Source: JACVRW01 sp035650215
GTDB lineage: Bacteria > Actinomycetota > Thermoleophilia > Solirubrobacterales > Thermoleophilaceae
Assembly (NCBI GenBank): GCA_035650215.1
Contig: DASRIC010000094.1
Span: 1 to 24,837 of the forward strand
DNA: 24,837 nt
Direction: 5' to 3'
Shown here: positions 6,577-14,205 of the stretch, piece by piece
Numbering within the stretch: the stretch's first letter is position 1
Layout: every line of letters starts with the position of its first letter
Translations under genes and position numbers: made by a program
Notes under the pieces: model-generated
The model's input: the letters and a program-made list of their open reading frames with translations, nothing else
Told to the model about the DNA's origin: nothing
Database searches by the model: none

Positions 6577-8102
6577 TCGCCGCTGGCGTAGTCAACGATC
6601 GACTTATCGATCAGCCACTCCACGGGAGCTTTGTCGTCCGTGTACACGGCCCCGCCGCGGAGCCGTGGCTCGAGCCGCCGGGCCGCCTGGAGCGCGGTGC
6701 CGCGCAGCTCAGGCGTGAGGTCGGGCACGGCGTCGCGCAGGCGCTCGGCCGACAGCGGGCGCTCGCTCGCCACGATCAGCGTGTTGGTGTCCTCGATCGG
6801 GTCGCGCACCACGTGCGGGAAGACCTCGCCGATCGTCGCCGTGAGCACCTTCTCGAGCTCGTCTTGACCCTCGGGATGGCCCGCGTTCACGATCAGCACC
6901 CCGCCGGGCGCGAGCCGGTCGCGCACCGTCTCGAAGAACTCCACCGTGGTGAGGTAGAAGGGGATGTAGGGCTGCCGGTAGGCGTCGACCGAGATCACGT
7001 CGTAGTTGGCGTCGATCCGGCGCAGGAACGGCCGCGCGTCCTCGTGGTAGAGGTGCAGGCGCGGGTTGTTCATGTCGAAGTACTCGCGCCCGATCTCGGA
7101 CAGCTCGGGATCGATCTCGACCCCGTCCACGCGCGTGCCGGGGAAGAACTCCTCGTACGCGCGCGAGGTGGTTCCCGCTGCGTTGCCCAGGATCGCCACC
7201 CGCCGCGGCGGCTCGTCGCGGGCGGCGAACGGCAGGACCAGATGCCCGTCCCAGACGTCTCCGGTGAGCACCGAGCGCGGATCGCGCGGGCCGCCCGGCC
7301 CGGGGTCGCACTCCGCCTCGCAGATCGAGTGCTGCGCCTGCCCCTCGTTCAGTTCGAGCGTGCGCGTGCCGTCGTCGTACTCGATCACGCGCGCGTACTG
7401 GTACTCGGTGTCGGTCTCGTGGATCACGCGGCCGCTGCCCTCGGTGTCGGCCTTGAGCGTGCCCACCGGCAGCGCGATCAGCGCCGCGATCGCCGCCGGG
7501 GCGAGCGCCCAGCGCTTGACCGGCCGCAGGCCCGCGACCGCGATCAGCGCGATGGCGAGCGCGAAGATGAGGAACGTCCTGCGCGTGCCGACGAGCGGGA
7601 TGAAGAGCAGCGCCGACAGCAGCGTGCCCACGAGCGAGCCCGCCGTGGAGAGCGCGTACAGACGGCCGGCCACCGTGCCGGCCTCCTCCACCGAGGAGAC
7701 CGCGAGCCGGATCGCGTAGGGCGACACCGCTCCGAGCAGCAGCACGGGGATCGCCACCAGCACGAGCACGCCGACGAGCGAGCCGAGAAAGGCGCCGGCG
7801 GAGATCTCGTCGAGAGCGTCGACCGCGAGGTCGAGCATCGGGTCGGCCGCGAACGGCACGAGCGCGAGCAGGCCGGCCGCGGTGAGCGCCAGCAAGCAGA
7901 GCGAGCGCATCTGCGGGTTGCGGTCGGCCATCCGCCCGCCGAGCCAGTAGCCGATCGACAGCGCCACGAGCACGATCCCGATCGTGTTCGCCCAGACGAC
8001 CGTCGAGGCGCCGAAGTAGGGAGCGAGCAGCCGCACGGCGGCGATCTCCGCGCCGAGCGAGCCCGTCCCCACCACAAAGACGAGGATGGGCAGAGGGGGC
8101 AT
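6573..8102 (-). CDS. Membrane-bound spermidine-synthase-like fusion protein
   Basis: 509 aa; ATG at 8102. The N-terminal 215 residues hold about seven hydrophobic helices (near 5-25, 35-55, 67-87, 105-130, 145-170, 175-193, 199-215). Residues 225-509 form a spermidine-synthase/methyltransferase-like Rossmann domain with acidic E329 (VDGVEID) and D373 (VDAY). The usual aminopropyltransferase motif GGGDGG is replaced by GNAAGT (306-311), and the catalytic D-S-x-D-P type motif by DAYRQP. Such fused MFS/spermidine-synthase proteins are common in bacteria with unknown function; a true polyamine synthase seems unlikely. It lies 17 nt after the secreted hydrolase gene and overlaps the DadA-like gene (GTGA), so it is part of an operon. 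Confidence 0.88.
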   Translation of the reverse strand: MPPLPILVFVVGTGSLGAEIAAVRLLAPYFGASTVVWANTIGIVLVALSIGYWLGGRMADRNPQMRSLCLLALTAAGLLALVPFAADPMLDLAVDALDEISAGAFLGSLVGVLVLVAIPVLLLGAVSPYAIRLAVSSVEEAGTVAGRLYALSTAGSLVGTLLSALLFIPLVGTRRTFLIFALAIALIAVAGLRPVKRWALAPAAIAALIALPVGTLKADTEGSGRVIHETDTEYQYARVIEYDDGTRTLELNEGQAQHSICEAECDPGPGGPRDPRSVLTGDVWDGHLVLPFAARDEPPRRVAILGNAAGTTSRAYEEFFPGTRVDGVEIDPELSEIGREYFDMNNPRLHLYHEDARPFLRRIDANYDVISVDAYRQPYIPFYLTTVEFFETVRDRLAPGGVLIVNAGHPEGQDELEKVLTATIGEVFPHVVRDPIEDTNTLIVASERPLSAERLRDAVPDLTPELRGTALQAARRLEPRLRGGAVYTDDKAPVEWLIDKSIVDYASGE

Positions 8103-8119
8103 TGCGCCCCGGAAGATAG

Positions 8120-10150
8120 CTAGGGCCGGGTGTACCCCCGGGCGAAGCAGGGCCCGCCGCCGCACACGTCGACGATGGTGCCGCCCACCTTCAGGAACTC
8201 GGACTTCTGCACGCGCGCGGCCGCCTCGTCGCGAGGAGCGCCGTGCGGATCCTGCCCGGCCCGGTTCGGCACGTTCGTCAGGGGAGCCGGCGGCGTTCCG
8301 GCGTCCCAGTAGACGAGGCCCGACCCGGTCGACGGGAAGCCGAGCCGCTTCAGGCCGAACCACGGGTTCGAGAAGGGCGAGCGGCCGGGCGCGAAAGCGG
8401 GCTGCCGGATGCCCGCGCCGAAGGTGCGGGCCATGATCGCCGGCGTGAAGTCCGCCACCTGGTGGTCGCCGAACGCCACGTGCATCAGCACCGCGTGCGC
8501 CGGCGTGTTCGGCAGCGGCCTCGTGGTCACGTGGTGGGCGTAGCCGTTCGCCTCGCCGCGGTCCCAGAGCAGCTGCAGGTAGGCCAGCGAGAGCTGGCGC
8601 TCGATCTGCTTCGGGTAGTTCGGGTAGAGCAGCTGGGCGTAGGCGTCGAAGTCGACGCTGCGCTGGAGGAGCGTCGAGTAGTTCATGCCGGGTACGCCGA
8701 GCGCGGCGCGCTCGAAGTCGGGCGCCAGCGCGGTCAGCGCGGCGCCCATGATTCCACCCTGCGAGTTGCCGTCATAGAACAGCCGCTGGGTGTCGATCAC
8801 GCCCTCGCCCGCTCGCTGGAACGCGGCGTTCGAGGAGAAGCCCTGCGGGTGGATCATCGCGCGGCCCAGGTAGAGCTGCTGGACGAAGCCCTGCTGCATG
8901 CGGTCGGTCAGCGCCTGGAAGCCCGACGCGTCGTTGATCACCGAGTTGACGATGAAGGGCAGGTCCGGCGCGGAGAAGCCGGCCCAGTCGGTGGCGCAGA
9001 ACACGAAGTTGTGCTCGTTCGACATGGCCTCGACGTCGTCGTCGTCGATCTCGTCCGACGCCTCGCCGAGCAGGCCGTGGCCGACGAGCGCGGGGCGCGC
9101 CTTCGGCGGTGCCGCCGGGTCGAACGCCGAGCGCGGGATCTGGCAGTAGTACGGGAAGCTCGTCGTGCCCTGCTGCGTGGGCAGCCCGCGCCGGTCGAGC
9201 ACGAAGCGCCCGCCCGTCTGGCAGCCGTTCGTGAGGAAGCAGGGCGCGGTCACGGTGCCCTCGATCCGGCGGGCGATCTGCGGGTCGTCGGCGAGCGCGA
9301 AGTCGCGCACCACGTCGACCGTGAACTGCGGTGAGCTGCCCTGCACGGTGAGGTCGGCGAGGTTCGTGTCGCCGAGAGCCGCGAAGGCCTGGTCGCGGAT
9401 GTGGAGCGCCCGGCCGGTCAGGCTCTGGCGGCTGGCGACGGTGAAGTCCCAGGCGAGGTAGAGGCTCCGGCGCGCGACTCCGGCCCGCCGCAGCTTTCGG
9501 AACAAGTCCTCGAAGTGCTTGCGCCGGCCGTTCACGAGCCGGCTCGTGCTGCGCAGCCGGTCGCGGTAGATGCGGAAGTTCCGCTGCGCGCCGATTGCCC
9601 TGCCGCGCGCGTTCTTCAGGTTGCGCAGGGCGACGATGTAGCGAGCGCCCTCGTCGAAGTTCTTGCCTGGTCGGATGATCAGCACGCGGTCACGCGCGCG
9701 CGGCGGGTTCGCGTCGATCTCGGCGAACACGGGGTGGCGCTTGCCGGTGCGCGCGTTGATCACCACCACCGGCGAGCGGCGCGCAAGGCTCTTCGAGAGG
9801 TCGCCGATCGGCGGCAGGCCGCTGCGCCGCGCCGCGCGCGGCGTGTCCAGGCCCGGCACCTTGGTGAGAAGGGCCGAGCCGGGGCTGAAGCCGTCGGCGC
9901 GGTTCGCGTCGGTCGGGTCGAGCGGCTTGCCCGCCTTGTTGCGCGGCATCGAGGCGCGCGCGAGGTTGAGCCGCTTGCCCGTGGGGGTCGAGCGATCCCG
10001 CTTGGTGAACTGGTCGTTCGGCCAGGGCAGCAGGCACACGGCGGGATCGGTGAAGTCGCAGCGCTTGGACGGCTTCGCGCCCTGAGCCTGTGCGGCGGTG
10101 GGAATCGACATGGCAGCGAGCAGCGCGACGGCGGCGAGTCCACGAACCAT
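8120..10150 (-). CDS. Secreted alpha/beta-hydrolase (esterase/lipase-like)
   Basis: 676 aa; ATG at 10150. Residues 1-22 form a Sec signal peptide (MVRGLAAVALLAA, cleavage likely after AQA). An N-terminal part with CLLPWPNDQF (39-48) and an Ig-like-looking segment near 125-195 resembles the N-domain of bacterial virulence-factor lipases (PF12262-like; from memory). The hydrolase core has VGHGLLGE (357-364, oxyanion region), the nucleophile elbow GNSQGG with Ser 463, and candidate acid and base D562 (GDHQV) and H636 (QDPHGAPR). Several Cys (C31, C39, C304, C310, C663, C668) fit disulfides outside the cell. A TACAGT box sits 8 nt before the ATG, suggesting a leaderless message. It heads a minus-strand operon and diverges from bioA. 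The substrate is unknown. Confidence 0.85.
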   Translation of the reverse strand: MVRGLAAVALLAAMSIPTAAQAQGAKPSKRCDFTDPAVCLLPWPNDQFTKRDRSTPTGKRLNLARASMPRNKAGKPLDPTDANRADGFSPGSALLTKVPGLDTPRAARRSGLPPIGDLSKSLARRSPVVVINARTGKRHPVFAEIDANPPRARDRVLIIRPGKNFDEGARYIVALRNLKNARGRAIGAQRNFRIYRDRLRSTSRLVNGRRKHFEDLFRKLRRAGVARRSLYLAWDFTVASRQSLTGRALHIRDQAFAALGDTNLADLTVQGSSPQFTVDVVRDFALADDPQIARRIEGTVTAPCFLTNGCQTGGRFVLDRRGLPTQQGTTSFPYYCQIPRSAFDPAAPPKARPALVGHGLLGEASDEIDDDDVEAMSNEHNFVFCATDWAGFSAPDLPFIVNSVINDASGFQALTDRMQQGFVQQLYLGRAMIHPQGFSSNAAFQRAGEGVIDTQRLFYDGNSQGGIMGAALTALAPDFERAALGVPGMNYSTLLQRSVDFDAYAQLLYPNYPKQIERQLSLAYLQLLWDRGEANGYAHHVTTRPLPNTPAHAVLMHVAFGDHQVADFTPAIMARTFGAGIRQPAFAPGRSPFSNPWFGLKRLGFPSTGSGLVYWDAGTPPAPLTNVPNRAGQDPHGAPRDEAAARVQKSEFLKVGGTIVDVCGGGPCFARGYTRP

Positions 10151-10158
10151 GCCGCGGG

Positions 10159-10164
10159 ACTGTA
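10159..10164 (-). promoter_or_regulatory. -10 box for the secreted hydrolase (leaderless type)
   Basis: TACAGT on the minus strand fits TANNNT and lies 8 nt before the ATG at 10150, placing transcription start at or next to the start codon. No clear -35 is seen. No Shine-Dalgarno sequence lies before the ATG. Confidence 0.5.
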
Positions 10165-10188
10165 GATGATGGCGTCCTCCACACGGGG

Positions 10189-10194
10189 TACCTT
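10189..10194 (+). promoter_or_regulatory. -10 box for bioA (leaderless type)
   Basis: TACCTT lies 8 nt before the bioA ATG at 10203. No Shine-Dalgarno is present, consistent with a leaderless transcript. It shares a 52-nt divergent gap with the hydrolase promoter. Confidence 0.5.
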
Positions 10195-10202
10195 CGGGCG
10201 CA

Positions 10203-11489
10203 ATGGACCTCGCCGCCGCCGACCACACTCACCTCTGGCATCCGTTCACCCAGCAGCGCGGCTGGACCGAGGAGGAGCCGCTGATCATCGAGAGCGCCGA
10301 GGGCACCGACCTGTTCGACGTCCACGGGCGCCGCTACATCGACGGCGTCTCGTCGCTGTGGTGCAACGTGCACGGGCACCGCCACCCCCGGATCGACGCC
10401 GCCGTGAGCGATCAGCTCGACAGGGTGGCGCACTCGACGATGCTGGGTCTCACGCACCGGCCGGCGATCGAGCTGGCAGGGCGGCTGGCGGAGCTGGCGC
10501 CGCCAGGCCTCACGCGCGTCTTCTACTCGGACTCCGGCTCGACCGCCACCGAGATCGCGCTCAAGATGGCCTACCAGTACTGGCGTCAGCGCGGCGAGGA
10601 CCGGCGCCGCTTCGCCTGCCTCAAGATGGCGTACCACGGGGACACGATCGGCTCGGTGTCCGCGGGCGGCATCGATCTCTTCCACTCGATGTACCGCCCG
10701 CTGCTGTTCGACACGCTCAAGGCCGAGCCGGGCGACGCCGCCGACATGGAGCGGCTGCTCCGCAACCACCCGGGCGAGGTGGCGGCCGTGATCGTCGAGC
10801 CGCTCGTGCAGGGAGCCGCGGGCATGCTCGTCCACCCGCCCGGCTACCTGCGCGCGCTGCGGCAGCTGTGCGACCGCCACGACGTGCTCCTCATCGCCGA
10901 CGAGGTGGCCACCGGCTTCGGCCGCACCGGCCGAATGTTCGCCTGCGAGCACGAGGGCGTGGCGCCCGACCTGCTCTGCCTGGCGAAGGGGATCACGGGC
11001 GGCTACCTCCCGCTGGCGGCCACGCTCGCGGGCGAGCGGATCTACCAGGGCTTCCTCGGCGAGTTCGAGGAGTTCCGCACCTTCTTCCACGGCCACACCT
11101 ACACCGGCAACCCGCTCGCCTGCGCCGCCGCGCTGGCCACGCTCGACGTGTTCGAGGAGGAGCGCACGCTCGACGCGCTGGCACCGAAAGTCGAGCTGCT
11201 CGCGGAGCTGCTGGAGCCGCTCGCCGGTCACCCCGCGGTGCGCGAGGTCCGCCGGGTGGGCTTCATGGTCGGGATCGAGCTGGCCCAGTTCCCTCTGGCG
11301 GCGCGGATGGGGCATCGGGTCACGCTCGAGGCCCGCCGCCGCGGCGCGATCGTCCGCCCGCTGGGCGACGTGGTGGTGCTGATGCCGCCGCTCGCGATCA
11401 CCGAGGCGGACCTGCGCCGCCTGGTCGACATCACGGCCGCGGCGATCGCCTCGGCCACGGCGGCCGGCGAGCTGCCCCGCGCCGCTTAG
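10203..11489 (+). CDS. bioA: Adenosylmethionine-8-amino-7-oxononanoate aminotransferase (biotin synthesis)
   Basis: 428 aa, the normal length. BioA transfers the amino group of S-adenosylmethionine to 8-amino-7-oxononanoate (KAPA), giving diaminopelargonate, a PLP-dependent cytoplasmic step. Diagnostic features: LWHPFTQ at 11-17, GVSSLWCNVHGHRHP at 48-62, KMAYHGDT at 141-148, DEVATGFGRTG with PLP-contacting D233 and the Schiff-base lysine K262 in CLAKGITGG. The HPFTQ and SSLWCNVHGH segments separate BioA from other class III aminotransferases. No bioB, bioD or bioF lies nearby, so it stands alone in this window. It diverges from the hydrolase gene and converges on rubredoxin. Confidence 0.95.
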   Translation: MDLAAADHTHLWHPFTQQRGWTEEEPLIIESAEGTDLFDVHGRRYIDGVSSLWCNVHGHRHPRIDAAVSDQLDRVAHSTMLGLTHRPAIELAGRLAELAPPGLTRVFYSDSGSTATEIALKMAYQYWRQRGEDRRRFACLKMAYHGDTIGSVSAGGIDLFHSMYRPLLFDTLKAEPGDAADMERLLRNHPGEVAAVIVEPLVQGAAGMLVHPPGYLRALRQLCDRHDVLLIADEVATGFGRTGRMFACEHEGVAPDLLCLAKGITGGYLPLAATLAGERIYQGFLGEFEEFRTFFHGHTYTGNPLACAAALATLDVFEEERTLDALAPKVELLAELLEPLAGHPAVREVRRVGFMVGIELAQFPLAARMGHRVTLEARRRGAIVRPLGDVVVLMPPLAITEADLRRLVDITAAAIASATAAGELPRAA

Positions 11490-11502
11490 CCGACGGCGGC
11501 GC
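11479..11502. terminator. Hairpin between convergent bioA and rubredoxin genes
   Basis: GCGCCGC (11479-11485) and GCGGCGC (11496-11502) form a 7-bp stem with a 10-nt loop. It begins within the last bioA codons and ends on the first base of the rubredoxin stop, so it could serve both strands. No T-tract is seen. Confidence 0.4.
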
Positions 11503-11681
11503 TACACCTCGTAGGGCTCGAAGTCCCGCTTGCGCGCGCCGCAGACCGGACAGAACCAGTCGTCCGGGATCTCGTCGAAGTCGGTGCCGGGCGGGATGCC
11601 GCCATCGGGGTCGCCCTCGGCCGGATCGTAGATGAACCCGCAGGAGGTGCAGATCCATTGCTTGGTGGCGGTCGTGCTCAT
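11502..11681 (-). CDS. Rubredoxin
   Basis: 59 aa, typical size. One iron is held by four cysteines: CTSC at 11-14 and CPVC at 44-47. The conserved framework is intact: Y18-D19-P20, GDPDGGIPPGT (23-33), F35, IPDDWFCPVCGARK (38-51). It is a small cytoplasmic one-electron carrier, used with alkane hydroxylases, oxygen or peroxide reductases. None of those partners is adjacent, so its role here is unknown. ATG at 11681 is preceded by TATATT 9 nt upstream and no Shine-Dalgarno, suggesting leaderless expression. It is divergent from the NUDIX gene, with only 25 nt between the starts. Confidence 0.96.
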   Translation of the reverse strand: MSTTATKQWICTSCGFIYDPAEGDPDGGIPPGTDFDEIPDDWFCPVCGARKRDFEPYEV

Positions 11682-11690
11682 GGGGCGCGG

Positions 11691-11696
11691 AATATA
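11691..11696 (-). promoter_or_regulatory. -10 box for rubredoxin
   Basis: TATATT on the minus strand lies 9 nt before the ATG at 11681. This AT-rich spot is the only one in the 25-nt divergent gap. Confidence 0.5.
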
Positions 11697-11700
11697 CGCT
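11695..11700 (+). promoter_or_regulatory. -10 box for the NUDIX gene (leaderless type)
   Basis: TACGCT lies 6 nt before the GTG at 11707 and overlaps the rubredoxin -10 on the other strand by two bases. Back-to-back use would make the two promoters mutually exclusive. Confidence 0.45.
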
Positions 11701-11706
11701 GCGCCG

Positions 11707-12327
11707 GTGCGAGTCGATCGGCCCCCGCCCGGCGAGGAATGGAGCCACGGGGAGATCACCGAGCCCCGGCTCGCCGCCTCGCTGATCCTGCTGCGCGACG
11801 CCCCTGACGGGCAGCAGGTGCTACTCGTGCAGCGCACCCCGGCGCAGCGCTTCATGGGCGGCGCCTGGGTCTTCCCGGGCGGCGCGGTGCATGCCGATGA
11901 CGCCGACGAGGCCGCCGCCGCGCGCCGCGAGCTCGAGGAGGAGGCGGGCGTCGCCCTCGGGGCGGACACCGAGCTGGTGCCGTACTCGCGCTGGATCACC
12001 CCCGTGGGCGTGAAGATCCGCTTCGATACGTGGTTCTTCGCCGCCGAGGCGCCGGCCGAGGTCGAGGTCGAGGTCGACGGCGGCGAGTGCGTCGACTTTC
12101 GCTGGATCACGCCCGCGGGCGCCCTCGCGGCGGGCGAGCGCGACGAGCTGATGCTCGTGTTCCCCACGATCAAGCACCTCGAGCGCCTGGCGGAGACGGG
12201 CACGGTGGCGGCGACGCTCGCGGCGGCCAGGGCGCGGCCGGTCATGCCTGTGTTGCCGAAGGTCGTGCCGTCGGGCGAGCGCGCTCGCGTGCTGCTGCCC
12301 GGAGATCCCGGTTACGACGACCTGTGA
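11707..12327 (+). CDS. NUDIX hydrolase
   Basis: 206 aa from GTG at 11707; the alternative ATG at 11680 would overlap the rubredoxin start. The NUDIX region reads GGAWVFPGGAVH...RRELEEEAGV (about 51-84), with the REL-x-EE-x-G core of the catalytic helix. The glutamate usually seven residues before RE is not at its standard position, so the box is slightly atypical, as in NUDT7/NUDT19-like members. Family enzymes hydrolyse nucleoside diphosphates linked to X, or CoA derivatives; the substrate is not predictable. The GTG start is supported by a TANNNT box 6 nt upstream. A hairpin follows the stop at 12337-12352. Confidence 0.88.
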   Translation: MRVDRPPPGEEWSHGEITEPRLAASLILLRDAPDGQQVLLVQRTPAQRFMGGAWVFPGGAVHADDADEAAAARRELEEEAGVALGADTELVPYSRWITPVGVKIRFDTWFFAAEAPAEVEVEVDGGECVDFRWITPAGALAAGERDELMLVFPTIKHLERLAETGTVAATLAAARARPVMPVLPKVVPSGERARVLLPGDPGYDDL

Positions 12328-12336
12328 GCGCCGCAA

Positions 12337-12352
12337 CCGGCGGCCCCGCCGG
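12337..12352 (+). terminator. Short hairpin after the NUDIX gene
   Basis: CCGGCG (12337-12342) pairs with CGCCGG (12347-12352) around a 4-nt loop, starting 9 nt after the NUDIX stop. There is no T-tract. It sits just before the RTX gene start, so it may instead be part of that gene's leader. Confidence 0.35.
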
Positions 12353-12366
12353 CTGTTAGAGAGGCG

Positions 12367-13146
12367 ATGAAGCGCAGGATCTCCATCCTCACGGTCGCGC
12401 TCGCCGTCCTCGCGGTGCCCGCGGCCGTGGCCACCGCCGCCACCCTGATCGGCACCGACGCCCCCGACCAGCTGACCGGGACGGCGGGGCCGGACCAGAT
12501 CTACGGCGAGGGCGGGGCCGACGCGATTGCCGGGGCGGAGTCGAACGACTACCTGGAGGCGGGGAGCGGCGACGACCAGGTGGACGGCGGCGACGGCCTG
12601 GACCTGGTGATCGCGGGGACCGGCGGCGACCGGGTAGACGCCGGCGCGGGCGGCGACGTGGCGTACGCCGGCGCCGGCGAGGACCTGGTGCTGGGCGGCC
12701 AGGGGGACGACACGCTGTTCGGGCAGGCGGACAGCGACCGGCTCTTCGGCGGCGCGGGCCGCGACCGCATCTACGCGAGCCTCGGCGCCGACGTGGTCGA
12801 CGCCGGCTCGGGCGCCGACCAGGTGAGCGCCGACGGCGACGCCACGATCATGGCCGGCCGCGGCGACGACGTGGTGACGGCGGCCGCCGGGGTCGCCACC
12901 GTGAGGGGCGGCGGCGGCAACGACCGCATCCGGACGGGCGACTTCGGCGACACGGTGTCCGGCGGTCGCGGCAGCGACGCGATCGCCACGAGCGCGGGCG
13001 ACGACATCGTGAACGTCCAGGACGGACGCCGCGACCGCGTGGACTGCGGCCCCGGCGAGGGCGACTCCGTACAGGCAGACCCGTTCGACGTGCTCACCGG
13101 CTGCGAGCAGGTGCTCGACCGCCCCGCGCAACGCGCCGTCCGGTAG
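12367..13146 (+). CDS. Secreted RTX-type calcium-binding repeat protein
   Basis: 259 aa; ATG at 12367 with AGAGG just upstream. Residues 1-25 form a Sec signal peptide (MKRRISILTVALAVLA, cleavage near ATA-A). Residues about 28-215 are glycine- and aspartate-rich hemolysin-type repeats of the GGxGxDxhx form, such as GGQGDDTLFG (110-119) and GGAGRDRIYA (128-137), which bind Ca2+ and fold into a beta-roll outside the cell. The tail RRDRVDCGPGEGDSVQADPFDVLTGCE (221-247) has two cysteines (C227, C246) likely to form a disulfide. From memory this tail recurs in thermoleophilic/solirubrobacterial proteins. No catalytic domain is present. It may be a surface or matrix protein; its role is unknown. 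Confidence 0.88.
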   Translation: MKRRISILTVALAVLAVPAAVATAATLIGTDAPDQLTGTAGPDQIYGEGGADAIAGAESNDYLEAGSGDDQVDGGDGLDLVIAGTGGDRVDAGAGGDVAYAGAGEDLVLGGQGDDTLFGQADSDRLFGGAGRDRIYASLGADVVDAGSGADQVSADGDATIMAGRGDDVVTAAAGVATVRGGGGNDRIRTGDFGDTVSGGRGSDAIATSAGDDIVNVQDGRRDRVDCGPGEGDSVQADPFDVLTGCEQVLDRPAQRAVR

Positions 13147-13155
13147 AAACCCCAC

Positions 13156-14190
13156 ATGCCCGCCCAGCGCGGAGCCACCGGGCTCACGGTTGCCGTAACC
13201 GGCCCGACAGGCGACCTCGGGATCGCCATCGTGAACGCCCTGGAGCGCGCGCGCTCGGTGCGGCGGATCGTGGGAATGGCGCGGCGCGAGTTCGATCCCG
13301 GCGCGCGCGGCTGGAGGAAGGCCGAGTATCGGCGGGGCGACGTGACCGACCCCGCCAGCGTGCGCGACCTCGTGAAGGACGCCGACGCGGTGGTGCACCT
13401 GGCGTTCGCGATCCTGAGCGCGAGCGAGTCCACGCGCGAGCTGAACGTGACCGGCTCGCGGCTTGTGTTCGAGGAGGCGGCCAAGGCCGGCGTGGAGCGC
13501 ATCTGCTACGCGTCGAGCGTCGCCGCCTACGGCTTCCACGACGACAACCCGGACTGGCTCACCGAGGAGATCCCGCCAAACGGCTCGCCCGAGCATCCCT
13601 ACTCGCAGCAGAAGGCCGACGTCGAGCAGGTGCTTGCCGAGGTGCTGATGCGCCGCTCGCGCACCGTGGCGTACGCGTTCCGCCCCTGCATAGTTGCGGG
13701 CCCGGACGCGCGCACGCTGCTCGAGGAGATTCCCTATTACCGGCTGAGCGAGGCGATGCCGGACGCCGTGGTGCGCCTGCTCGGCTCGCTGCCGGTGCTC
13801 AAGCCGGTGATCCCCGACCCCGGCACGCGCTTCCAGCTCGTTCACGAGGACGACGTGGCGAGCGCCTTCGTGGCCGGGGTGCGGGGCCTGGGCGAGCCCG
13901 GCCCCTACAACCTCGCGGCGTCGGGCACGCTCACCATGTCGGACCTGGCGGACGCCCTCGGCTGGTACTCGATACCCGTGCCGAAGCCGATCCTCGGGGC
14001 CACCGCCGAGGTGGCTACGCGCGTGCCGCTGATGCCCGACGCCGTGGCCTGGATCCACGCGGTGAGGAAGCCGGTGCTGATGAGGACCGACCACGCGCGC
14101 AAGCAGCTGCGCTGGAGGCCGAAGCACACCTCCAAGCAGACGCTGCGCGCGCTCGTGGACGCGCACCGCGCCGAGCTCGCGCCGCGCTGA
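13156..14190 (+). CDS. NAD(P)-dependent epimerase/dehydratase (extended SDR)
   Basis: 344 aa; ATG 9 nt after the RTX gene stop. A Rossmann TGPTGDLG (15-22) binds the dinucleotide, GDVTD (61-65) and VVHLAF (79-84) follow, and the SDR active site shows SSVAAYG (120-126) with YSQQK (Y149, K153). This is the extended SDR family that includes nucleotide-sugar epimerases, 3-beta-hydroxysteroid-like dehydrogenases and reductases. Nothing fixes the substrate. The C-terminal part lacks the usual sugar-nucleotide features I could name. It is convergent with the alcohol dehydrogenase gene: the two stop codons TGA and TCA abut at 14188-14193 within a strong palindrome. Confidence 0.88.
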   Translation: MPAQRGATGLTVAVTGPTGDLGIAIVNALERARSVRRIVGMARREFDPGARGWRKAEYRRGDVTDPASVRDLVKDADAVVHLAFAILSASESTRELNVTGSRLVFEEAAKAGVERICYASSVAAYGFHDDNPDWLTEEIPPNGSPEHPYSQQKADVEQVLAEVLMRRSRTVAYAFRPCIVAGPDARTLLEEIPYYRLSEAMPDAVVRLLGSLPVLKPVIPDPGTRFQLVHEDDVASAFVAGVRGLGEPGPYNLAASGTLTMSDLADALGWYSIPVPKPILGATAEVATRVPLMPDAVAWIHAVRKPVLMRTDHARKQLRWRPKHTSKQTLRALVDAHRAELAPR

Positions 14191-14205
14191 TCAGAGCGCG
14201 GCGCG
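14178..14205. terminator. Palindromic hairpin over two convergent stop codons
   Basis: CGCGCCGCGCT (14178-14188) and AGCGCGGCGCG (14195-14205) form a perfect 11-bp stem with a 6-nt loop, GATCAG. The plus-strand TGA (14188-14190) and minus-strand TGA (14193-14191) straddle the loop. It reads as a bidirectional terminator built from the two coding ends, with no T-tract on either side. Confidence 0.55.

Noticed and set aside
6813..8123. Long plus-strand frame over the spermidine-synthase-like gene
   Set aside because: Highly arginine-, glutamate- and histidine-rich shadow of a GC-rich coding strand, with no domain.
10203..11489. A biotin operon
   Set aside because: Only bioA is recognisable; no bioB, bioD or bioF lies nearby.
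11821..14166. 781-codon minus-strand frame over the NUDIX, RTX and epimerase genes
   Set aside because: It runs across three well-supported plus-strand genes; a GC-driven open frame.
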